A stretch of DNA of 64,000 nt from Rhabdornis inornatus (lineage: Eukaryota > Chordata > Aves > Passeriformes > Rhabdornithidae), in assembly GCA_013397075.1 (NCBI GenBank), contig VWZS01010904.1:310001-374000 (forward strand), read 5' to 3'. Shown here one piece after another: positions 25,015 to 34,321 of this stretch (its first letter is position 1; each line of letters begins with the position of its first letter). Under the pieces are notes generated by a model. It saw only the letters and a program-made list of their open reading frames with translations. It searched no databases and was not told where the DNA came from. A program made the translations under genes and the position numbers.

Positions 25015-26683
25015 ATCATCACTGTAGTTTAGGCAGATTCTCCATTGTCTGGTGTCTTGTCATAGCCATTTATATCAACACAGAGTGGGTGTACAGTAGC
25101 CAGCAGTCTGTGTTAGCAGCATCTTAGATTCAGTTTGCACTTACGTAAATGATTGTGCAAGATGTGAGAGGCAATCTAGCCCCTGGGAATTATATATGGT
25201 TTTGGGCGTAATCTTTATGTGTGTAGCCAACACATAAAAATATAGAGAAGTTTTAACATGTTACTGTTGCCATCACCCCAAATAAATATAATTAAACAAG
25301 CAGCTTTCAGCCGCACTTATAGGCAGGAAAAATAAGCCTATGAGGAACAATATATTGCCTTGTTTTTCACAGCATTGTTCACCCCATTCTCATAATGGTC
25401 AGACAAGAAAGTTTTCAGACCAAGGAAGGGTTAGAAAAGTGCATTTCAAAAAACATTACAATCTATGTAGTTTAATAGAGTGCCTCATTGCAATTCAGAA
25501 GAAAACTCTGGTGAGTTATGTCACATTTCAGCTGAATTAAACTGGTTCAGAGATACTGTATCACAATAATCACTAAGACAGCCCAGTCCAGAAAGAAAGG
25601 GGTATTAAACTATGTTTATAATGTGGGGCCATGTGTTCCTTCTTTTTACCACAGGGCCATAAATGTCGCATATTCCACTTTGCAAGTCAAGGTATCCCAG
25701 AAGAGATATTAATGATATTGGGGGCTACAGGAAATGGAAGCACCTTAACAATGTGTTCCCCTGAGGGTCTGGCATGTGCTGCCTTGGAAATCCTTGACAA
25801 GACTCAAAAGCACCATTAAAGCTTTCCTGTAGCTTGCTTTTCTTTTTTATTTTTTCCATCAGAGCTGGTGACAGCATAGGTGAAAAGTGCCCTTGCTGGT
25901 GGCAGCACATCTCTCATACCCACAAATATTCATTTAACATTAATGAATTGCTTAAACATTCCTGAGGCATCTGTGTCTCTCTGCAGAGATTTGGGATCTT
26001 TATTTTGCCCGACTCTAAACCACAATCCCAAGTAAAAGAACAAAGGAGGAACTGAAGAGACAACCCCCGGCCGACTTTTTGCCAGTTGCTTTCATCTCTT
26101 GAAGTTTTCCCTGTGATGGGGCACTGCGGGTTTTCAGGGAAAGGCAAGGATGTCTAAATGCCAAGGGGAAAAAAATCTGGTTCCCTCTAACCCAGTGCAC
26201 AGAAACAGCTGAACCCATTTTGCTGAAACCTTAAATGTCCTCAGCATGATGGAGATTCCCTCCGAATAGAATTTTTTTCACTTGGATGATTCAAATTTGG
26301 TAAAATCATAGTGGCGTAGAACAAAAACCAATACGGTCCTGCTAGCTTTGCCTAGAACAATAGTTTATATGTTGTCCACCCTTTTTTAAACCAGGATTTG
26401 TCTTGTTCTGCTATATCTCATGAATACCTTTAAGACTGACTTTCCTTAATGTTTATTACAGCTGTAATTCATTTATTAAATCACATCATGATGATGAGGA
26501 GGAGGAAGTTGTAAGAAAGAAGTGAATATCTAACAGATGAGTTATCTGGAAGAAGGCAGCACCTACTGACATCACCCTGCAACGTGCCGTCCCTCTGTCT
26601 GGAGCAGTCTGGCTTCCACGATGCTAGGAAAATCAGAGAGGTGAACTCCCTCCTATTTCCTCATTGGAAGGTGTTCAAGGCTG
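25015..26683. repeat. Block A, copy 1 (ends at N 26684)
   Basis: 1669 bases that reappear without visible difference at 29055-30723, a constant offset of 4040. Copy 1 continues smoothly from unique DNA on its left and ends exactly at the N at 26684. The sequence is noncoding, AT-rich and CpG-poor. It is interpreted as the right end of a contig that overlaps the contig starting at 29055. Confidence 0.95.
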
Positions 26684-26684
26684 N
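26684..26684. other. Assembly gap (single N)
   Basis: A lone N where block A1 stops and a GC-rich contig begins. Base composition changes abruptly across it. Confidence 0.9.
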
Positions 26685-27480
26685 TTTATTTTAACGCACC
26701 GGCCTGAGGCCAGGCCAGGCCAGTGGAGCTCAGCACCCTCCGCCGTGCGCGCCCGCGGTGCCGCCGTGCAGGTGTTCGGCGTTACCGCCGCCCCTAAAAG
26801 CCGCTCACGAGCGCGGTGACACATAAACGCTAAATTAAATTAAAGCGGTGCTGCTCCCTCGCCCCGCGGCTGGGGCAGACGGAGATCCGACCACCCGCAG
26901 CCGGGCCGCCGGGCCGGGCGGGACCGGGCCCCGCCGCCGCTGCCGAGTCCCCGCGGCACCGGCGGGGGGGGCCNGAGGCTCCAGAGCCCCGCCGAGCCCT
27001 GGGCGCCGCTTCCTCCGGCAAAGGCTTCCCGCACCGCTGCTCGAGGCATCAGCGGAGAGCCGCCCTTGGGGAAAGCTCCGCGCAGGACGAGGGCTGGAAC
27101 GGGAGGGAAACAGCGACCGATGAGCGAGGCTGGGCCAGTCTTAGAGCACAGCCCCGGGTGCACCGTCCTGCGGGGCCAGCGTGGCAGCACCACTCACGGG
27201 GCGGCCGCTGGCAGCCGGGATCCCGCTGCTTCCCGCGGGGAGCCCGTCCTCCCCTCCTCGCCAGCCCCCGAGCTGAGGGGACACACGAAGCTGCACATTC
27301 GCCCCGGCTTCCTCCGGCCAGAGCCGCTCCCTCTGTCCGCCCACCAGGAGCGCGCCCGGGCGGCAGCGGCGGAGCCTCCGGGTCCCGCCCGGCACCGCCG
27401 TCGGGGCTGGCAGCGGGGCCGCCTGCAGCAAGTGGGGGCCTTGGCTTTTATTATTGTTTTTTCCTTGAGCTCAGAACTCC
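26685..27480. promoter_or_regulatory. CpG-rich island upstream of HHEX, split by an N at 26974
   Basis: Dense CpG and very high GC from about 26690 to 27440, unlike the AT-rich DNA on both sides. The N at 26974 divides it into a 289-base piece and a second piece that runs into block B1. If the contigs are reordered, the second piece (26975-27377) lies directly upstream of block B, about 2.9-3.3 kb before HHEX coding sequence; the first piece would lie beyond it. Open frames here lack stops because of GC content and are not called as genes. A second promoter or a Polycomb-type island is possible. Confidence 0.6.
26974..26974. other. Assembly gap (single N)
   Basis: N inside a G-run of the CpG island, a typical place for sequencing to fail. 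Confidence 0.85.
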
Positions 27481-29053
27481 TCGAAGGCGGGTGATTTCAC
27501 GGAAAGCGAAGGGGAAGACAGGGCCCCGAAGTTATTACACAAAATAATGAGTTCTCCAGCCGATCCCTTCGGGCTGAGACCGTGCCAGTGCGGGGATGCA
27601 CGCATCCCGCCCCGCCGCCCTCCAGAAATCCCCAGATTAGCAGGAAAACTTGGTGGTGTTTCAAGTGCATACCAAGAAAATTAATGTGAAAGCATTCCTT
27701 TTTTAATCGGGAAAGGTGTGTATTTTCTCTCTCTCCCAAGGCTTCTCTCTCTATTCCTCTCCCTCCACCCCCCCGCTCAGGGTTTTCCAGATAAATTGGA
27801 GAGCTTTCCAGAGGGAACCTGGAGAAAAAATAATATAAAATACTCAAGCACTGTCTTGGTTGCCCTGATCTACAGTACCTTACTTTAAATGCCCGTTAGA
27901 CTGTAAAATCCGGTCAAAACTGTATTCTGTGTAACAATATTGGTAATAATGTATTTTGTCCGAAGTTGTATTATCTCCCTCACGACAGAAACTACAAACA
28001 AGATGTATGTTACGAGTGAAAAGGAAAAGGTTTTATTTAATCCAGAAAATAATTAAAATCTCATGTATTTTTATTGGTTTTAGTATCCAGCAGAGTGAAA
28101 ATATTGAAACTCCGAGACCCCTTGCATTAAAAAGTCACAACTGTTCTATTTTATTAGTTCTGACTGTGTGAAAAAAATTATAAGGACAACATTGAAAAAA
28201 TCCGGGTTTTAGAGCCCCAAATGGCCATAAAAACAATAAAATCAACTATAAAACCTGCACTAGTGATATTAAAAAATTATGTAGTTCAATAAATGTGACA
28301 TTTCATGAATGCGGATTTAATAGTCTCCAACCCGTGGAAGGAAGAAGGCTGAGGTCTAACAATTGAATTTGAAAGGGGCGGTTCTGTAGAACTGCAAAAT
28401 TAAGTGCTTCATTTTTCTTGTTAGGGATTATGCAGTGGTAGTGGAATGTAATAACTGTGTCATTAAAACTTCCTTTTAACAAGGCCTATTGCTTGTATAA
28501 AAGTCAGAAAAGAATAATCTCTTCCTCTATTTATTTGTTTTCCAATAATACAGCAAAACATTTTTTTTCTTTTCGCATAAACTTATTCTCAAGATTTTGA
28601 ATCGACAGCTTGTAAAATATTGTGGGGGCCCTCCATTCTGCTGCCTCATATCATGCACGTCGTTATTCCAGAGGGCAACGGGTCATCGGTTTACTATATA
28701 TTTATTAAGTAAATCAAGCTGCAAATCCAACACTTCCAGATGAAAACATCAACTAAACCCCTTGGAAAGAGCAATGCCTGGGAGACTGAACACAGAGAAA
28801 AAATAATCAAAACTGTCAGCTCGCTTTACGTGTACCTGATATTTACAAGACACAAGACCACGCTTTAAAGGTGAGTTTTGGCATTTGTTAACAATGTAAA
28901 GAAAAAGAAAACCCAACCTCTCTGTTTTATTAAAATATATATATTTTTGTTTTTCATTTCACCAACACCCTTTCGTCTTGCTCTGAGCCTCTTAGTTATT
29001 AAGATCTTCGTGGGTTTGAACTGGAGACCTTTTTTTTGGGGAAAAAAAAAAAG
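27378..29053. repeat. Block B, copy 1 (ends at N 29054)
   Basis: 1676 bases repeated at 31250-32923 with offset 3872. The only difference noticed is the terminal A run, 11 here against 9 in the other copy. Copy 1 continues from the CpG island on its left and ends exactly at the N. Apart from a GC-rich first 110 bases it is AT-rich and noncoding, with several ATAAA-type motifs (28225-28253). Confidence 0.95.
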
Positions 29054-29054
29054 N
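29054..29054. other. Assembly gap (single N)
   Basis: Joins the end of block B1 directly to the start of block A2. Confidence 0.9.
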
Positions 29055-30723
29055 ATCATCACTGTAGTTTAGGCAGATTCTCCATTGTCTGGTGTCTTGT
29101 CATAGCCATTTATATCAACACAGAGTGGGTGTACAGTAGCCAGCAGTCTGTGTTAGCAGCATCTTAGATTCAGTTTGCACTTACGTAAATGATTGTGCAA
29201 GATGTGAGAGGCAATCTAGCCCCTGGGAATTATATATGGTTTTGGGCGTAATCTTTATGTGTGTAGCCAACACATAAAAATATAGAGAAGTTTTAACATG
29301 TTACTGTTGCCATCACCCCAAATAAATATAATTAAACAAGCAGCTTTCAGCCGCACTTATAGGCAGGAAAAATAAGCCTATGAGGAACAATATATTGCCT
29401 TGTTTTTCACAGCATTGTTCACCCCATTCTCATAATGGTCAGACAAGAAAGTTTTCAGACCAAGGAAGGGTTAGAAAAGTGCATTTCAAAAAACATTACA
29501 ATCTATGTAGTTTAATAGAGTGCCTCATTGCAATTCAGAAGAAAACTCTGGTGAGTTATGTCACATTTCAGCTGAATTAAACTGGTTCAGAGATACTGTA
29601 TCACAATAATCACTAAGACAGCCCAGTCCAGAAAGAAAGGGGTATTAAACTATGTTTATAATGTGGGGCCATGTGTTCCTTCTTTTTACCACAGGGCCAT
29701 AAATGTCGCATATTCCACTTTGCAAGTCAAGGTATCCCAGAAGAGATATTAATGATATTGGGGGCTACAGGAAATGGAAGCACCTTAACAATGTGTTCCC
29801 CTGAGGGTCTGGCATGTGCTGCCTTGGAAATCCTTGACAAGACTCAAAAGCACCATTAAAGCTTTCCTGTAGCTTGCTTTTCTTTTTTATTTTTTCCATC
29901 AGAGCTGGTGACAGCATAGGTGAAAAGTGCCCTTGCTGGTGGCAGCACATCTCTCATACCCACAAATATTCATTTAACATTAATGAATTGCTTAAACATT
30001 CCTGAGGCATCTGTGTCTCTCTGCAGAGATTTGGGATCTTTATTTTGCCCGACTCTAAACCACAATCCCAAGTAAAAGAACAAAGGAGGAACTGAAGAGA
30101 CAACCCCCGGCCGACTTTTTGCCAGTTGCTTTCATCTCTTGAAGTTTTCCCTGTGATGGGGCACTGCGGGTTTTCAGGGAAAGGCAAGGATGTCTAAATG
30201 CCAAGGGGAAAAAAATCTGGTTCCCTCTAACCCAGTGCACAGAAACAGCTGAACCCATTTTGCTGAAACCTTAAATGTCCTCAGCATGATGGAGATTCCC
30301 TCCGAATAGAATTTTTTTCACTTGGATGATTCAAATTTGGTAAAATCATAGTGGCGTAGAACAAAAACCAATACGGTCCTGCTAGCTTTGCCTAGAACAA
30401 TAGTTTATATGTTGTCCACCCTTTTTTAAACCAGGATTTGTCTTGTTCTGCTATATCTCATGAATACCTTTAAGACTGACTTTCCTTAATGTTTATTACA
30501 GCTGTAATTCATTTATTAAATCACATCATGATGATGAGGAGGAGGAAGTTGTAAGAAAGAAGTGAATATCTAACAGATGAGTTATCTGGAAGAAGGCAGC
30601 ACCTACTGACATCACCCTGCAACGTGCCGTCCCTCTGTCTGGAGCAGTCTGGCTTCCACGATGCTAGGAAAATCAGAGAGGTGAACTCCCTCCTATTTCC
30701 TCATTGGAAGGTGTTCAAGGCTG
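29055..30723. repeat. Block A, copy 2 (starts at N 29054)
   Basis: Second copy of block A. It begins immediately after the N, and on its right it runs without a break into DNA found only once (30724-31248). It is therefore the better guide to what truly follows block A. Confidence 0.95.
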
Positions 30724-31248
30724 TAGCCTCACCTCTCTTGGAAGAGTCTTGAAATATTTTCAGTCATGGGAAGGGGTGGAATGGCTGTGGGCTGGATCCT
30801 CTCGGAGAGTGCCCTGTAGCATTAGGGAATGACTCTGCTGGTAGTCTGCTCCCGCAGTTGAAAAGATAGAGTTTTGCTGGTTTGCCCTCTAGTTCCGTAC
30901 AGCCAAACGCAGTTATTGCAGCTAGAAATGATCCATCTCTGCTGTAACTCTGCCGAAGCCTGTAGTGTCACAGAGGATGCGATTGTAGATGAAAGTCCCA
31001 GTTTGGAGAGTAGCAACAGCTAGGTACAACAATTCGTGAGGCAAAGGAAAGTGTTCTGTGATTCCAGACACACTCACCTACAAATTGCTGACCGGTTTAT
31101 GTATTGCCCGATATAATCACCCAAGGAATCAGGAATATTCTGTTTATCGGGGCGTTTATCACAGGTAATCATAGGTGCGGTGGAAATACCGCCTGGCGTG
31201 TGTCGCTGCTTTTGGAAGCTTTCATTTCCTGATTTTCTGACACTGGGG
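30724..31248. other. Unique segment after block A2, with paired GATA-type motifs
   Basis: 525 bases found once, ending at the N at 31249. No coding sequence was recognised. Two TTTATC motifs (GATAAA on the other strand) lie at 31143-31148 and 31155-31160. This segment probably belongs just right of block A, before the CpG island, in the real chromosome. Confidence 0.6.
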
Positions 31249-31249
31249 N
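31249..31249. other. Assembly gap (single N)
   Basis: Separates the unique segment from the start of block B2; GC content jumps at this point. Confidence 0.9.
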
Positions 31250-32923
31250 CCGGGTCCCGCCCGGCACCGCCGTCGGGGCTGGCAGCGGGGCCGCCTGCAG
31301 CAAGTGGGGGCCTTGGCTTTTATTATTGTTTTTTCCTTGAGCTCAGAACTCCTCGAAGGCGGGTGATTTCACGGAAAGCGAAGGGGAAGACAGGGCCCCG
31401 AAGTTATTACACAAAATAATGAGTTCTCCAGCCGATCCCTTCGGGCTGAGACCGTGCCAGTGCGGGGATGCACGCATCCCGCCCCGCCGCCCTCCAGAAA
31501 TCCCCAGATTAGCAGGAAAACTTGGTGGTGTTTCAAGTGCATACCAAGAAAATTAATGTGAAAGCATTCCTTTTTTAATCGGGAAAGGTGTGTATTTTCT
31601 CTCTCTCCCAAGGCTTCTCTCTCTATTCCTCTCCCTCCACCCCCCCGCTCAGGGTTTTCCAGATAAATTGGAGAGCTTTCCAGAGGGAACCTGGAGAAAA
31701 AATAATATAAAATACTCAAGCACTGTCTTGGTTGCCCTGATCTACAGTACCTTACTTTAAATGCCCGTTAGACTGTAAAATCCGGTCAAAACTGTATTCT
31801 GTGTAACAATATTGGTAATAATGTATTTTGTCCGAAGTTGTATTATCTCCCTCACGACAGAAACTACAAACAAGATGTATGTTACGAGTGAAAAGGAAAA
31901 GGTTTTATTTAATCCAGAAAATAATTAAAATCTCATGTATTTTTATTGGTTTTAGTATCCAGCAGAGTGAAAATATTGAAACTCCGAGACCCCTTGCATT
32001 AAAAAGTCACAACTGTTCTATTTTATTAGTTCTGACTGTGTGAAAAAAATTATAAGGACAACATTGAAAAAATCCGGGTTTTAGAGCCCCAAATGGCCAT
32101 AAAAACAATAAAATCAACTATAAAACCTGCACTAGTGATATTAAAAAATTATGTAGTTCAATAAATGTGACATTTCATGAATGCGGATTTAATAGTCTCC
32201 AACCCGTGGAAGGAAGAAGGCTGAGGTCTAACAATTGAATTTGAAAGGGGCGGTTCTGTAGAACTGCAAAATTAAGTGCTTCATTTTTCTTGTTAGGGAT
32301 TATGCAGTGGTAGTGGAATGTAATAACTGTGTCATTAAAACTTCCTTTTAACAAGGCCTATTGCTTGTATAAAAGTCAGAAAAGAATAATCTCTTCCTCT
32401 ATTTATTTGTTTTCCAATAATACAGCAAAACATTTTTTTTCTTTTCGCATAAACTTATTCTCAAGATTTTGAATCGACAGCTTGTAAAATATTGTGGGGG
32501 CCCTCCATTCTGCTGCCTCATATCATGCACGTCGTTATTCCAGAGGGCAACGGGTCATCGGTTTACTATATATTTATTAAGTAAATCAAGCTGCAAATCC
32601 AACACTTCCAGATGAAAACATCAACTAAACCCCTTGGAAAGAGCAATGCCTGGGAGACTGAACACAGAGAAAAAATAATCAAAACTGTCAGCTCGCTTTA
32701 CGTGTACCTGATATTTACAAGACACAAGACCACGCTTTAAAGGTGAGTTTTGGCATTTGTTAACAATGTAAAGAAAAAGAAAACCCAACCTCTCTGTTTT
32801 ATTAAAATATATATATTTTTGTTTTTCATTTCACCAACACCCTTTCGTCTTGCTCTGAGCCTCTTAGTTATTAAGATCTTCGTGGGTTTGAACTGGAGAC
32901 CTTTTTTTTGGGGAAAAAAAAAG
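31250..32923. repeat. Block B, copy 2 (starts at N 31249)
   Basis: Second copy of block B. It begins at the N and continues on its right into the HHEX promoter region, so it is the copy in its true position relative to HHEX. It ends in an A run of 9. Confidence 0.95.
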
Positions 32924-32969
32924 GCAGCAGAGTTATACCAGCACCTGCTATTCCTTAACAGCTTTTCGT

Positions 32970-34118
32970 GCTCGCTGTCAGCACGGGGGCGTGTGAGGAA
33001 CACGGGGCACGGCGGGGTCTGCGGACACGCAGGGTGCACCTGCCGCTCCGCTCGCACGGAGAGGGACAGGCTGCGCCAGCCGCTGCCGTCGGGGCCAGGC
33101 CGCGGGTGCTTGAGGGGCGCGGGCAGAGCGGGGGTCGCTGCCCCTCCCTCATTCCTCACACCTCCCACCACCCCGAGCCCAAGCCTGGACAGCGCTGCTG
33201 GCGAGGGGCGGCCCCGCGGAGCGGAGTCAGCGACGCCTGGACGGAGCGAGTGTCTCTCGCTGGGGGCTGCGGGGCAGGGGGAATCACCCGGCAGAATCTT
33301 AAAAATTTAACCAACGGAGCCCAGGTGGCGCTGCTCGGGCCGTCATGCCGCTTTCCCTGCCCGGGCTGTCGGGCACTGAGTCCCCAGCCCCGCGCGGCCC
33401 CGGCCGCCCCATCGCCCCCCAGTCTGCCGCCCGGTGCCGGCCGTCGGTGCCAGGCGGGACGCGAGCAGTGCGGCGCCACTTCCTGCTTGGCCACGCCGTG
33501 CTCTCGACCCTGTCCTGGGCACGGGGCAGGAGCCTGTGCCGCCCACGCACTCCCCCACTCGTTCCGGGTCCAAGCAGTCAGGCGGAGCGCCCTGTTCCAA
33601 AAGGGAGGTCCCGCGGCCGGGTGGGGGGGTGCTCGTCCGCTTCTTGTTTCCTCCCTCGGTCCGCGCCAGGGCCACGCTGCAGGGGTCAGCGCGCACCTCC
33701 ACGGGCAAGCCCGAGAACCGGGCGGGCCTGTGCCGTGCGCGGACACACGAGCGGGAACCGCTGCGGGAGGCGCCAGGCCCGCTGTGCCGTCGGGGCCCGG
33801 CGGGCGGCAGGGCGGGCGGCAGAGCGCGCCCCGCTGCCCCGGGCTCCCCCGGGCTGCGGCGGTGGTTGATTGGCGCCGCGGGGAGTTCGCTCGGGGAGGC
33901 GGGGGCAGTGTTTGCCGGCGGGGGTGGTTTCCCCCTTCCCTGGCCGGGCTCATTGGCCAGACGGCGCCGTGGCAGGAAGGGGACAGAGACCACGCGGGCT
34001 CCGCCCCGCGCCAATAGAAACCTATCGAAGGGTAACCCGAGCCCAGAGAAACCCGCGGCGGCGGTGCCAGCACCCAGCGGCCGCGGTCGGGGCCGGCTTT
34101 CCGCAGGGGCGGCCGGGG
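32970..34118. promoter_or_regulatory. HHEX: HHEX 5' CpG island
   Basis: CpG-dense, GC-rich sequence reaching the gap before exon 1. Long open frames on both strands (up to about 350 codons) are caused by lack of AT-rich stop codons and contain nothing recognisable. An unmethylated CpG island is expected at a developmental homeobox gene. Confidence 0.8.
33865..34060 (+). promoter_or_regulatory. HHEX: Likely HHEX core promoter: three CCAAT boxes and a GC box
   Basis: ATTGG (inverted CCAAT) occurs at 33869-33873 and 33952-33956, and CCAAT at 34011-34015, with a CCGCCCCGCG GC box at 34001-34010. No TATA box is obvious. The transcription start is probably between 34020 and the gap, but it cannot be fixed from sequence alone. 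Confidence 0.55.
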
Positions 34119-34119
34119 N
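34119..34119. other. HHEX: Assembly gap (single N) inside HHEX exon 1
   Basis: A single N stands for missing sequence of unknown length. Left of it is promoter or 5' UTR-like DNA with no start codon for HHEX; right of it the reading frame begins mid-protein. By comparison with human HHEX, about 50 N-terminal residues are missing. Confidence 0.9.
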
Positions 34120-34321
34120 ACGCTGCCGTCGCCCAATTCCTCCTTCACCAGCCTGGTGTCCCCGTACCGGACCCCCATCTACGAGCCGACCCCCGTCCAC
34201 CCGGCCTTCTCCCACCACCTCACCGCCACCTATGGCACCGGCGCCTACGCCGGGCCCCTCTACTCTTTCCCCCGCGCCGTCGGCGACTACGCGCACGCCC
34301 TGATCCGGCAGGACCCCCTGG
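34120..34321 (+). CDS. HHEX: HHEX exon 1, 3' part
   Basis: 67 codons plus one base. It runs from TLPSPNSSFTSLVSPYRTPI through YEPTPVHPAFSHH to ALIRQDPLG and ends at donor GTAAGC. The stretch between AFSHH and GPLY is about four residues shorter than in human, where it is an alanine-rich run. Confidence 0.95.

Noticed and set aside
25015..32923. Genuine tandem segmental duplication
   Set aside because: Both repeat pairs stop exactly at Ns on complementary sides and show essentially no divergence in noncoding DNA, which fits unmerged contig overlaps better.
32968..34303. Long overlapping open frames on both strands (up to 349 codons)
   Set aside because: They lie in a CpG island where stop codons are rare, are rich in Arg, Pro, Ala and Gly, overlap one another in several frames and contain no known domain. 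Only the HHEX frame from 34120 is real.
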